Shown: piece by piece, positions 32,950 to 44,432 of the stretch | Layout: each line of letters opens with the position of its first letter | Position numbering within the stretch: position 1 is the stretch's first letter | NCBI GenBank assembly: GCA_019671135.1 | Contig: JAHRHY010000011.1 | Location: forward strand, 248,001 to 312,000 | DNA from: Linnemannia hyalina | Taxonomy: Eukaryota; Mortierellomycota; Mortierellomycetes; Mortierellales; Mortierellaceae | Reading direction: 5' to 3' | Length of the DNA: 64,000 nucleotides | Position numbers and translations under genes: made by a program | The notes under the pieces: generated by a model | What the model was told of the DNA's origin: nothing | Databases searched by the model: none | Seen by the model: only the letters and a program-made list of their open reading frames with translations

Positions 32950-35900
32950 CTAGGTCTGCAGGTTGCCGTTCATGTAACCAACAGGACCCGAGGCAACAGC
33001 ATCCGCCATTCCTGCTGGGGCAGCGACACGCCCATGAGTAGCACTCGTCACACCCGAAAGCCCCAATCCAACGCCTTCCATTGCAGTCGTCAACGTTGTG
33101 GTTGATCCGTGTGAAGAGGCGTTCGACAGCGACGAGCCATGACCACTTGTGCTATATGCCATACTGGAAGGAGGCATGTACGCCTGCTGTTGGTATGTAG
33201 GGTTCACGGTTGCATATGGCTGGGATGCCACAACTGTCAATGGCGAAGGAGGCTGATACTGCTGTTGCGATTGCGGCGGCTGATGCGTCGACTGGGACTG
33301 GTGTGAAAGACTCCGCTGGTGGTAGCCTGCCGTCTGCGGAACAAACTGCTGCTGTTGTTGTTGGACCATGTATTGCTGCTGCTGTGCAAATTGCTGCTGT
33401 TGAACCATCCGCTGCTGTTGAGTAAAGTCCTGAGGGTGACTTTGATGGCTTTGTGATGGAACCGGTGCGGGCAAATGGCGGCTTTGAGATGGCTGTGTCG
33501 CCTGTGTCGCCTGTGTCGCCTGTGTCGTATATTGTTGGCTGTAGTGTTGCTGCTGCTGTTGCTGATGGTAAGGCTGGTGGGAGACTGGCTGCGCCTGAGC
33601 GTACGGGTTTTGTTGGTGCATCGGGTACCCAGCAGTCGAGTATCCTTGCTGGAACTGCGGTTGACCATAAGAGTTATAGGCTGTCTGTTGCTGTTGCATA
33701 GCGTAGGGTTGTCCGTAAGGCTGGCTATAGGATGCGCTTTGAGCATAAGCCTGTGGTCGGGTTGCTCCAGCATGCAAAGCTGACTGGCTGTAATCCTGAG
33801 GGTATGACAAGCCACGTTGGTGTGAAGACTGCATGTATTGCATCGTCTGCTGCTGTGGTGGCTGTTGCTGGTATGCCGTAGAATACATCTGCTGACTTGG
33901 GACTGTGGGTCGAGCTCCTGATGGCGTAGAGTAGGGGTCGACGGCGCTGTACTGGCTGTTTTGGTAAGCATTCTGACTCTGTCCCATTATAGTGGGCGGT
34001 GCTGTTTGGACTGGAGTGGGTGTTGAAGGCGAACTGGGCTCGACCGAATGTCCTGCAGAGACCTTCTGCACACGCGTCCCGTTGGTTGCCACATCCGCTG
34101 CCTGGCTGGGTCTTGGAGCGCTAATAGTGTGCTTTTCAGATACATGTCGGGCGAGGTCTGTCTCATCTGTGAATTTTCTATAGTTGAAGGACGATATTGA
34201 AAAGTAGGCTTATCAGTAAATATTTGCCACCAATTATTTTTGTCATGGTTACTACTGCACAATTTGCTTTTGATACTTACTCTGAGCAGACGGTCTTGGT
34301 GCCCGGGTTGGGGTAGACGCAATGAAAGATGACTTGAGACGATGGTCGCACTGGAGCTGATTCCTCTGGTTCAAGAGACTCCTGCTCAGACGATTTTGCC
34401 TTTTTGATAATCTTGGCGGATTTTGTCGGCTGGGCGGCAAGGACCTCCGACTGAATCAGAGAGGATTTACGTTTGTTGATTTTCGTTGTTTTCGGTGCCG
34501 GTGGTGCTTTTGGTGTAGTCTTGGGCGTAGTCTTCTTGGGTGCTGCCTTCTTGGGTGCTGCCTTGGGCTTCATCTTGGATGTCGCCTCGGGCGAGACTCT
34601 TGGCGAGGCGCTGGGTGATGGCTCATCTGGTTCCTCCGATACGTCTGACTCCTCCAATTCTGCCTCCGATTCTGCCGTGTACGCCGCGCTGCTTTGGGGC
34701 GTGCTGGTTCGGGACATAGGTTCGCTTGTGTCCTGCTTTCCTACCCTGTTCAACATCGATGCACTTGGGAGCTTCTTGAGAACAAGGGGGTAAGGGTACG
34801 GGGTCAGAGCCAAATTGTCGTGCTTCTGATCCGGTGGCAGGCAAGCAGGCCAGTTCTTGATCTTGGTGACAGACTTGTAGGATTCGTTGTAGCGCTGCTC
34901 ACAGACGTAGATGGTCTGCCCCTCCTTCCATGATGCGGGTCGTCCGCGAATGTAATCTTTGGTTTGCAACACATAGCACCGTCCCTGAACGTCACCCAGG
35001 AAATAGTCCACACGCTCCGACATCTTGACAACCTCAGAGGGGTAAAAGCGACTTGCATAAGGAACAATAATCTGCTCCGGTCGCAAGAACCACCCTGCAT
35101 CTAACCGCTTGAAACCTCTACAATATTATTTATGACAGACAAAAGAAAATGCATTAGAAGGCCGCTCAAGCTAAGGACAGTCATTCATGAATAAGGAATA
35201 GTAGAGGAGAGCATGACATACTTGGCATCTTCCCAGAGACTGAAGATCAATCCGATGATCGGCTTGGATGGATCGTTGTCGTTGCGGATATGAACGAAAT
35301 CGCCTAATTGCATTGCATTGGAACGAAATGAGCCATTAGCATGATGAGACTAGAAAGCGGCTTCAGTTCCATAACATATATCTCAAGGGAACTTGCAAGA
35401 TGCAAATATGAAACGTACCAACTTTGTAGACCTCGCCATTGTGGAAGACCTCCTGAAGCTCGTTCTCGTGCTTTCTTGGGCGCTTTCCCTTTGACTGCCT
35501 TCCTCGTCCGTTCTTGCCAATCGATTTCCAGAAGAGCTGCTGCAGTTCCTCGGCATCGAGATAGACATCCGAGCCTTCCGCGTTGTACTGCTTTGCGTTG
35601 TCGAACATCTGGTTGATATCCTTCTCAAACGTCTCCAATGTCGGATAGTCGCTCCGATCAATCTTTTCCTCAATGTCGCCAATCGCAATAGGTTTTGTAA
35701 TCTAGATAGATCAAAAAAAAACGATAGAGTGTGAGTGCATTTCTTGCGCTTATTGAGCCTATGGCTAGTGAACTAAATTTCGCTTTGTATAATACCTCAT
35801 CGTAATAATCCGGGTAGTCTTTTGCACTGGGCAGTTCCAAAAAGAGTTCCGCCAATTGCCTGCCTCTATTCGTAGGGATGCGAGAGAAGAGTAGGGGAAG

Positions 35901-37195
35901 GGGGACTTGTCAGTTAGGGTTGTATGCATTATCCTTCTCCATTGTTTTCCCATGCAGTGCTCAGCCTTCTCTACGTCAACATGTTCGTCCGTTCCGAAGT
36001 GTATTGTCGGACTGTACCCTTTGTCTTCATGGTCCTTGATTACATCCAAGATTCTACGGCAAAAGTCGGCAGAGAACTATACAGAATAAAGTGTCAAATA
36101 CAGTACTGCTATGTTAATGAGAAGAACAGAGCCAAGAATATGACGATGGAATGCAGTTTAAAATAATAATACTAACCTCCTCCTTCTTTGGTTGCTGGTC
36201 TTCCTTGGTCGTAAGTGCTTTGATTGCCGCCAGGATATAGCCCTACTTGTTGCAACGAAAGCGGTTAGAAGAAGGCTTTTTGTTCGATCCGAGATCCAAG
36301 ACTGCAAACAAATCGTCGGCTTCGTATCATTGGCGTGACCCATTTACAGGCAAACAGACAAAGGAGAGAAACAGGTATAGGTTTACGTTACCTCGAGAAA
36401 AGTGGCATCCCTATAAACCATTGAACCATCGCGGTTATACGTCTTTGCGTTGGTGATCATGGTCTTGAGGTCCCTGGCAAAGTCGCCGATGGTCGCCTCG
36501 GTGTATTGTCCAGTATTAAGACGGCCCTATTGTTAAAGAAAGAGGGTTTTTGCGAGGGTGTGTGTGTGAGCAAAGTGGCCGAGTCGTTTTGTTGCCTCGA
36601 GGCTCTGTGCGACGCTTGTCTCCTCCACGATCCTCGGTGTTGCAAATGGAGATAAAAGGAGAATAAACAAAAAAAAAAGAGGGTTCCTGAACTTCTGGTA
36701 ACGGTGGAACAAAATGTGAGTACCAACTTACATTGATCACGTCGAACGCAATGGGAGTTTGAATGATCTGGTAGTAGTCCGGGTAGTCCTCACGGTTAGG
36801 CAACTCCAAGAACAACTCGGACACCGAGCGACCACTAAGCGCAAAAAAGGTGGACGACGACGAAGACGAAGAAAAAGAGGACAAAGAGGAGCAGAAAAGA
36901 GAGAAAGGAATGAGTGAGTTGGCTGTAGCGGCGTAAGAAAAAGAAAACTCTCTTGTTGGTTTCTTTGCTTGAACGTTTGTTCGCTTGCTTTGGCAAAGGA
37001 GGAGAAGTACTGGTCCGGTTTGCTTGGTAACTGCAGCTATAAAAAAAATGAAGAGTGTGTGATGTACCTTTTGTCGGTGAGTTTTTCAAGCCGTTCGATG
37101 ATCATTGCCATGGCTTCCTGCTTATTGTCGAGAGGGAGATCCTCAGCGATCGAGGCGGGACCCTTGGCGGCTGCGCTCTTCTTTCGTGGCGGCAT
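32950..37195 (-). CDS. Rsc1/Rsc2-polybromo-like chromatin-remodelling subunit
   Basis: Ten exons on the minus strand: 37195-37068, 36834-36732, 36526-36392, 36242-36177, 36076-36018, 35859-35796, 35701-35419, 35303-35222, 35117-34281 and 34177-32950. Phases agree and give 994 aa. Two bromodomains (acetyl-lysine readers) occur in the first ~260 residues, each with LFLELP..(E/K)DYPDYY and a tyrosine/asparagine helix (NAKTYN, NAKQYN). A BAH domain follows (GEVYKVGDFVHIRND to about residue 400). Then comes a Lys/Pro/Ala-rich linker, and a C2H2-like finger (C..TVCSEKFTDETDLARHVSEKH) that spans the last exon junction. The final ~330 residues are rich in Gln, Tyr and Ser. This domain order matches fungal RSC subunits Rsc1/Rsc2 and metazoan polybromo, which help SWI/SNF-type remodellers bind acetylated nucleosomes. 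Confidence 0.88.
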
Positions 37196-37705
37196 AGCAG
37201 AGTCGTGGGGTGCGGGGGTCTGAGCTAAAGTAGCGAAGTGATGGTGGTGCGTGTGTGCTTTGACAACAAAGGGAGCTTATTGTCCTCGAGTGAAAGTATG
37301 AAGAATGAAGAGAAATCAATCACTGGCGGCAATCAAGGACAAAAAAAAAAAAGAAAACTGGACTGAAAAAAGAGACAATGGAAGCGAGAGAGAAAACAAA
37401 AAATGACAACAAGGGCAAAAAAGGCGGAAGGAGAGTCTCTGTCAAAGGATGAAGGGACAAAGAGTGCGCTGCAACGGGCGAGTCGTCGGGTTGGCCGAGT
37501 GTGGGTGTGGAATGGAGGTGCGAGTGAGTGCCTTTGTAGGGTGGTGTGAATGGCGAGAAAGAGGTGGGGAAAGGGGGACACGGAAGAAGGAAGAAGGAAG
37601 AAGGGCGAAGTGTGTCAAGAAACAAAAGAGAAGGACGAGGGAGAGGAGAAAGAAAACAAAGAAAGAAAAAACAAAAAAACAAAAAAAAATGTGGAGAAGG
37701 ACGAC

Positions 37706-37753
37706 GAAGGAAGGAAGGAAGGAAGGAAGGAAGGAAGGAAGGAAGGAAGGAAG
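37706..37753 (+). repeat. (GGAA)n microsatellite
   Basis: About twelve GGAA units (TTCC on the sense strand of the RSC-like gene), in its upstream region, mirroring the TTCC repeat before the 5049 gene. Confidence 0.85.
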
Positions 37754-39097
37754 AAAGAGGAGTCGCGGGTGAAGAGAGCAAGAGAAAGAAGAAAAGAAGA
37801 AAAAAGGCCCAGTGGGGTTATGTACGCCAGTGCTGAGGGGGCAGCCGCTTTGTTGACGGATCAAGGCTGCTTTGATAACGTATGCACGGGTCTACTGTAG
37901 TTTGATGTTTGTCACTGGTCGATTGTTGTTGTTCTTCTGGCTTGGGGGTGTGTGAGAGTGGCAGGAGAGAAACAAGGAGCGGAATCACAAAAACAACAAA
38001 GCAAAAAAAAACGTGGGAGAACAGGCTGGAAAGAGCAGACAACGCCTTAGTTTGCTCGAACTTGAAGAAGAAAGGCGCGCACAAGAAAAAAAAAAGCTTG
38101 CAAGCGGAGATCGAATTACAGCATCCGACCTGGGTGCGGTGCGCCTCGACAATAATGGTTACAATCGCCCGAAAGAGAAGAATGATCACCCTCTACTTAT
38201 TTTCGTGGCTGCTAACGGACACAAACCAGAATCGAGGGATAACCATGACCATCCACAACTCATACGACAACTCTGTTTCTTGAACTCACGGACCCTACCC
38301 TCTCCCTCGTTCAATCCGAGCATTTTTATCAAGAACCGGGCTCCTATTTCCCAAGGAAGACCGCAAAAAAGAATTAACGCACATATTCTTCTTCCATCCT
38401 ATTCGTTTCCGATCGTTTGACTGTTGCCGTCCCAACTCCTTTCTTCCTTTCTTTCAACATATCAACCAATCCATTCACCAATGAAGAAAATGGCGCCAAC
38501 GCTGATGGATTCCATCACACACGTGATGCGGTCGTAATTGTGCATGGAAAGCATGTTGCTTTATTATGTAACTACAGTTGACAATGATCCTGACCGAAAA
38601 GTACTTACCTGTCCACTGTTCTAATTGTCCCGTATATCGCTCAAGTGAAAAAGTGTCCAGTGGAATCCAGCGGTCAACCATACATTTGTTTATAGGAAAA
38701 GAGAGAAACATATGGTTAGCGAGGAGGTATCTCTCACTCAAGTTTGATGAGGATAACCTAATGTTTGAATCACTAGGGAAAAGAACAAACTATGCCGCGA
38801 CCCCAGAACAGGCCAATGGCCATGACACCCATTGTTGCACACACGGCTCACTAGTAGGCAGCCTTACTGGCACATGCACCCACCCCAGAGCTGCTGCATT
38901 AACCCTCTTCATCTTTTGGTCGCCATAGGGAGGATATTTTCCCTTTCTTTATAGTTTCAGGGCCAATGAAAGACAAAAAAAAAGGAAAAAAGAAAGGAGA
39001 AAGCCAATAGTGACGACTTGTGCTACATGGCCCAAGGGCAGCTGAGTCAAGCTCCCCTCCGGAACTGAACCCTTCTTATTTTTCCGACTCTCTATAG

Positions 39098-39143
39098 TGG
39101 CCAGCTCCCCCGTCAGTGAGGTCGCTGACGGGATATCTGGCCA
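39098..39143. other. Two-step inverted repeat (hairpin)
   Basis: Outer arms TGGCCAG (39098-39104) and CTGGCCA (39137-39143) enclose perfect 8-bp arms CCCGTCAG (39109-39116) and CTGACGGG (39125-39132) around an 8-base loop; each internal bulge is four bases. Could be RNA structure or a DNA-binding site; no terminator-type T-run follows. Confidence 0.7.
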
Positions 39144-40015
39144 GAGTGTGTTCCACAATGTAAATAAAGCGAGATAGTGCTCCAAGGTCATGGCAGCCAA
39201 GTGGTGACCGGACGTAAGACACCGGACTCCTTGCAGACCAGCTCCAGAGACACTTCCCCAGTTTGTCCTTTCCCCTTCACTTTCTTTTGTTATGAACACT
39301 CCCCCCGGCCCTTGCTACCGTTCTTGCAGCGTCTTTTTCGACCATGCAGATTCTGTCGAATTGGAAGGGATGCTCATGTTTCTTCGTGCGTGTCTGATTG
39401 CATGTTTGAGTAACGATTGCGATGAGAGAGACGATGATCCCGTCAGAGCTAGTCCTGTATCCTGCTCCTGGAGTCAAAAGAGGCCCTTGTAAGTTTGTAG
39501 CGACAAGGCGACAGTGTTTTGTGCTTGAAGAGTCGATGGTTACATGGTCCTACGGTGGAACGAGAGAATAAGGTTTTCTCTAAGCCACATAATGACATCA
39601 TAGGGTCGAGTCACGGCCATGCCGAGGACGTATCTTCTTCCCCATGGAGGGTACTCTCAGGTACCTGCGATGGTTAGTCTCGCAGCAGCCGTCAGCAATC
39701 ATTTGCTGCGAGTCCTCTCTGGGTCGCTGCTTGCTCGATCTTTGACAGCTCAAACGTCACGAATATAGAATGTTACAATGTGCTGGATGCTACGAAGAAT
39801 CTACGTGAAGTACGCAAAAGATGGACTAGGGAACAACAAGAAACAACCATGACTACTCCCGGTACAAAGAGGAAGAAGAGGAACTATTGAAAATAAAAGT
39901 GGCAAATCAAACTGTGAGCTCGTGTCAGCCTGAGCATTCAAAAAGAAGTTTACATCAAATGAAAGAGGAAGAAAGGAAGGCTCAAAACGATTTACTCCTC
40001 CTTGTCGGTGTGCTT

Positions 40016-40369
40016 CTAGGTAGCAGCAAGAGCCTCAGAAACAGCTTCAACGGCAGCATTCGCCCCATGTCGGGGATGACGACAGCCACCACCGGTGCCC
40101 GTCTTGCTTGGCTGCTTGCGGTACGCCTCAAACGGTCCCGTCGCAATAGTCGACGACATAGGTCGTTCATCCGAGACGGGGGCTGATGCAGAACCCGATC
40201 CCCTGCGCTTCTCGTTTTCGGCACGAGAACTAAAAGCATGGACGCGGGTGTATCCGAAGGCAGGAGAGATGACAAGGGTGGCCAGGATCGAGACCAGTCC
40301 GACCCAGGCGCTTCTCAGCAGTGCCAAGCGAGGAGTAAGTGGGTGCACCTCGAACTTTGACATGACCAC
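40016..40369 (-). CDS. Possible membrane-protein exon
   Basis: Open minus-strand frame with hydrophobic stretches SAWVGLVSILATLVI and SPAFGY, then a basic Ser/Gly-rich tail. It may be the 3' exon of a spliced gene whose first part is the frame starting MASRCVKSEMPLARLILYVA (ATG near 40623). A GTAAGA donor follows that segment and an AAG acceptor near 40378 keeps phase. Structure uncertain. Confidence 0.35.
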   Translation of the reverse strand: MVMSKFEVHPLTPRLALLRSAWVGLVSILATLVISPAFGYTRVHAFSSRAENEKRRGSGSASAPVSDERPMSSTIATGPFEAYRKQPSKTGTGGGCRHPRHGANAAVEAVSEALAAT

Positions 40370-40375
40370 GTTGCC

Positions 40376-40843
40376 TTATTCGTTTATGAACAAGATGTGT
40401 CTTCTAGCTGAGCGATATGCTTCCCGTTCGTCTCTTTTGATGTGATCTTGGCGATTAACTGTCAGCTGCAGAGGCAATGTGGGAAGTGGAGGGAGAGAAT
40501 ACCTTGGGGACGGTGATGGACAACCCGCTAAAAGTCTTACATCCGAGAACAACGAGAACCGTGGCAACATAAAGAATGAGTCGAGCGAGCGGCATCTCAG
40601 ACTTGACGCAGCGAGAGGCCATGGTCGATCCGAAACGAAGCACTCCTTGGTGTAGACGTCAGGACCGACGATGTAGCGCTGGACGGAGGTTGACTGCTTG
40701 GCCGACTGGGTCTTCTCGGTAGCGGAGTGGAGGGTTCCATTAGCCTTGTCGGCAGCTGAGTGAAGAATTCGACGGACCTTCTCAGTAGCAGAATGGGGAG
40801 TTCCACTGGCCTTTTCCGTAGCGATATCTTTCGCAATTGACAT
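40376..40843 (-). CDS. Small protein with 11-residue repeats
   Basis: Minus-strand frame of up to 155 aa from an ATG in good context (40843). Residues 8-51 are four tandem 11-mers: ATEKASGTPHS, ATEKVRRILHS, AADKANGTLHS and ATEKTQSAKQS. Eleven-residue repeats of this kind form amphipathic helices in LEA-like, perilipin and synuclein proteins. The later part (from about residue 75) overlaps another frame that encodes a clear TM segment (LARLILYVATVLVVLG), so the reading frame beyond the repeats is uncertain: there may be an unrecognised splice, a frameshift or two overlapping genes. No known family assigned. Confidence 0.45.
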   Translation of the reverse strand: MSIAKDIATEKASGTPHSATEKVRRILHSAADKANGTLHSATEKTQSAKQSTSVQRYIVGPDVYTKECFVSDRPWPLAASSLRCRSLDSFFMLPRFSLFSDVRLLAGCPSPSPRYSLPPLPTLPLQLTVNRQDHIKRDEREAYRSARRHILFINE

Positions 40844-41873
40844 GTTTTTTTTTGTTTATAGAAGTTAAGGAGTGAATGTGGTGTGAGTGTTGCGTTTGTA
40901 TTGTCGTGCTTTGTTGTGTTTTATGGAAAGAAGAAAAGGTGGACAGATCAAGGAAGAAGGACGGAGGAAAGAAAAGAAGAAAAAGAAACGAACAGCGAAG
41001 GAAAGAGTGATAAAGAGATATACACGCTGGTGTGACGACGGTGATGATGGCGCTGGGTTGTCATGGAAGCTCCTTGACTGATCAAACACTCCACTGATCA
41101 ATCACACACGCGACAGCGACGCGACTCTTGCGAAGCGTGTCCTGGAAGGATACAGTTGTAGGAGTAGGATAGGAAGGCGCGTCCTTTGTTTCTATCAAGT
41201 CTGTAGGCCTACGAAAATGCTACTCGCCAAGGTCACATAGCGCAATACGCCCAATCAAACAAGGAAAGTAGAGGATGCATTGTTTGTTTTGTTCATCAAA
41301 AAAGAAAGAGAGGAGGACTGGCTGTGGTTTTTGAAGATCTAAACAAAACAGAAGCATGCTCTTCCTCTTTCTCTTTCACCCTCTATCTATCGGTCATAAG
41401 ACCACCATGGAGCATACAAGTAAGCAAGTCATAAATAAAATACGAATCGCGTTGTTATGCTTCTATTACTATCAACCTCCTCTTCGCAATAATCGATGTA
41501 TATGTGATCATGGCTCCATTAGGAAATCATCCCCTTCTCCCTCTCCTTCTTCGATGACATCTTTTTCAACAACACCCGCGTATCTCTCTCCCTTCTGTCC
41601 AATTGTTGAGCAAAGTTCCCAGTAGTCGAGATCATGTGGCCCACCACATACCCACATACACACAAAGAACAGATTTTGAGAGCATACCGTGTGCGAGATG
41701 GGTTGCTTTGCCCTGAGTGACAGCGTAGTCAAATCCTCTCTCTACTTTTCTACTTTTTTGGTACAAAAGGGCGTTGGTTTCTTGCATTTCATTGTTTCCA
41801 TTCCCTCTTCACTCATCCACACCCGCCACTCATCCCCACCCATCCACCCACAACAACAACAATAACAAGCAAC
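40844..41873. other. Intergenic region
   Basis: Upstream regions of two diverging genes. No supported coding sequence. The last 60 bases are a CA-rich leader to the ATG at 41874. Confidence 0.5.
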
Positions 41874-42254
41874 ATGTCTTTTGCCGGTGCCCCCTCGTCC
41901 CCTCTCTCCCCCACCGACTTTTACTCCCAAGCACTCCAAGAGGCCGACGCCGGCAAGCGTCGCCGTCTGTTTGCCGATGCCCGTGCCTCGAACCCAGCCT
42001 CGTACCAGCTCTGGGTCAAGGCCGCCGAGGTGGAGGAGCACTGGGGAGCCGATCAGGATAAGCTCAAGGATCTTTTGAGCCGTGGCGTCGTCCAGTTCAA
42101 GAACCCTGCCGGCTCTGCAGGCACCGGATTCGGAAGCGCGAGCCTGTTGCCCGTTAACAAGGATACCTGGTTGCACGAGGCCTCAGCTGCCGAGACCGCT
42201 GGCAAGTCCAAGACCGCTGCTGCTCTTCATCAGGCTATCGGCGAGTCTTTGTAA
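41874..42254 (+). CDS. Mini-protein resembling part of splicing factor Prp6
   Basis: Single exon, 126 aa, ATG in a CAACATG context after a CAA-rich leader. KRRRLFADARASNPASYQLW, VKAAEVEE, LLSRGVVQF, NKDTWLHEA and AETAGKSKTA follow the order of two HAT/TPR repeats of Prp6/PRPF6 (KAREN.P....W..AA.LEE, then R.....G......W..DAE...AG...T). Prp6 is a U4/U6-U5 snRNP protein of about 900 aa, whereas this protein contains only a small piece and ends cleanly. It may be a captured fragment that became its own gene, or a divergent small HAT protein. No neighbouring Prp6 remnants were seen. Confidence 0.6.
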   Translation: MSFAGAPSSPLSPTDFYSQALQEADAGKRRRLFADARASNPASYQLWVKAAEVEEHWGADQDKLKDLLSRGVVQFKNPAGSAGTGFGSASLLPVNKDTWLHEASAAETAGKSKTAAALHQAIGESL

Positions 42255-44432
42255 ATAACTGTCAGGAGTATGTATTTAAAAAAGCTCTCGACGTCCTCGG
42301 GGACCAGGCGTCCCTCAGCAACACTCTGTTCGCCAAACACTCGTGGACACACACATACACACCAACAAAATATTCCATCTTTCGCCCATGACTATTTGTA
42401 CAAAGAATAAAAGAAACAACAATTATGGCTTTATGACGTACAGAACCCAGGAATGGCTTTCTCTCGTTTCCTCTGCTTTGTTTTGCCTCTTTTTTTTTCT
42501 TCTCATTTCTGCCATTCGACGATGCGTGCCAAGAGATTTCGCAAAGAACAAAGTGTTTGTCATGAAAGTTACCAAAGAGAAAAAAACAACATACCACTGC
42601 TTCTGCTTCATTTGTTCACTATCCTGCGGTCCCAATTGGTGTCGCTGCAGTGCTGTCGACGTGCCCTGTCGATTGCGTGTGCAAAAGGCCCGAAGCAAAA
42701 AAAAAAAAGCAGACTCGTGACGTGCTGAGTCTCGACTGCGTGCCGCGCCTTTTGAAATGAGAGCCTCTTGGAACAAAAGACGTCACTTTCGCCTTTGTCC
42801 CCTTGGACGCGTTTCTTGGCACCCTAAAAGGCCTTATTCTGCAGGACCAACACATGAACTCTCTCGATAACTTGAGAGATCGACGCTGGATCCTGTACGA
42901 TGTAATTGACAACAGTTGACATGACAAGTACAGAGGACCTGTCTCCTACCAATCAGTTTTCTGCCCTGGAGGGACTTTGTCCCGCTCAACTAATCACCCT
43001 ATCCTTCCTTTCATTATTGCGCGTTCGATTAATAGATTACCTCGTAAGTAAGAGAAGAGACGGTGGTAGTAGAATAATAAACAAGCAACAAATGGGTTCC
43101 AGCAGTGAGAGAAACCATCGCCATTGAGCGGTGAGGGAGAGGTAAAGGCTGTAAACGCAAGTTAGTACTTTAGTTGCTGGTGAAAGGGTAGGAGGTAGCA
43201 GCAGCAATCGCGTTGGAGAGCTTTTAGCAGGAAGTCCATCTCATCGAATGTTAAGTCGCAACTGGATCGTGCGCACAAGTTGATGAAAATTCATTACAAA
43301 CTTGGGCACAAAAGAGGGGCGCGTCATATTTTCACTGCTTTACTCTCTCTGTCTTCCACGTACTTTTTACCCACTTCCGCCACCAACAAAAAACACTCTG
43401 CAATTTGACACTTGAAGACTCCAAAACGATGTTGACTCTGGAAGCAGAAAATAATTCAAAAGTCAAATGGTCGAGTCACCGATTCGGATTTGGGTGCAGC
43501 GGAGGTAATCGACATGAACAAGCAGGAAAGACAGGAAGAAAAGGATACTGCCACTCCAACAATTTCACGCTTCGACCCACAGGCGGTCGGTCACAAAAAA
43601 GGTACTAGCACGGTGGTTTAATTCTGTTGCTCATTCTCGGTTCTTCTTTGGCTAACAGGGCATCGCCCTGAGTAGTTCGTTAAACAACGACAAAACCGTA
43701 ACACCTTGACCAACCAACACACCTTGCAATAGCGTCGTGCCAGAAAGGCAAGTACATTGTCATCAACTTTCATTCTTTAAGAGGAGAGAACAAGAAGGAG
43801 AGAGAGAGGTGGTTACAAGGGGGAGGAAGCTTGCCGAAGCAGCTCTAGAACAAGGTAGTCCGGGCACTGGAAGGTCTTTCTAGTTCCCATTATTTGGTTC
43901 TGGGGACGGTGTTTCACTTATGCCCTCGACTCAGGTTGAGGTTGGGGGCGGGCAGCTACTCTTGGTTTGGGATTCAGTTAGTGAACATCCAATATCCTCA
44001 CTGATTGTGGATGAATCGTTAAGGATCACAAAAAAGCACCGTCGCCCGGGTCCCACACCTTGGAAATCGAGTAGCAGTGACCATTTGTTTTCTTAGTCCT
44101 CCCCTATGATGACCACGATTGGTCGATCTCTCCCTTGGAGTGTTGGTGTGCATTAACTTTACTGGTCTTCAGGGAGTCATTTATCTCATCTCAATGATTG
44201 CATATCTTTTTTCACCCTTCATATGTGCGTGGTTCTTTTGGAGCAACCTACTTGAACCTGGCGGAACAATAAGTGGTATTCTGGCAGTAAGTATGAGACT
44301 CAAATAAACCGAAAGCAGTTGTTTTTCGTTTGGGGGTAGGGGTTTTCCCCCTGTGCATAATATTCTTTTCATCTCAACCATTGGATGATAAGATAAAAGG
44401 GTCAATAATGTATGTCGTTTTTTCTTAGTTTG
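42255..44432. other. Gene-poor intergenic region
   Basis: No supported gene, tRNA or rRNA found. A 62-codon hydrophobic frame at 44119-44307 was considered and rejected. Confidence 0.45.

Larger units (their letters stand above)
37196..40015. other. Long intergenic region
   Basis: The right-hand upstream region of the RSC-like gene is purine-rich on + (pyrimidine-rich on the gene strand) and holds a GGAA microsatellite. The rest has no supported gene. A strong hairpin lies at 39098-39143. A frame near 38013 looks coding-like but has no ATG. Confidence 0.5.

Noticed and set aside
37449..37900. Lys/Glu/Arg-rich plus-strand frames
   Set aside because: Translations of the GGAA microsatellite and purine-rich leader, antisense to the RSC-like gene's promoter.
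38013..38420. Coding-like frame with a charged helical start (GEQAGKSRQRLSLLELEEER)
   Set aside because: No ATG and no convincing splice acceptor; the second half is not protein-like. Could be revisited with RNA data.
44119..44307. 62-codon hydrophobic ORF
   Set aside because: Short, in a gene-poor region, with no family resemblance or leader features.
42255..44432. Possible tRNA or snRNA genes
   Set aside because: No cloverleaf with conserved A/B boxes and no recognisable snRNA motifs were found by reading both strands.
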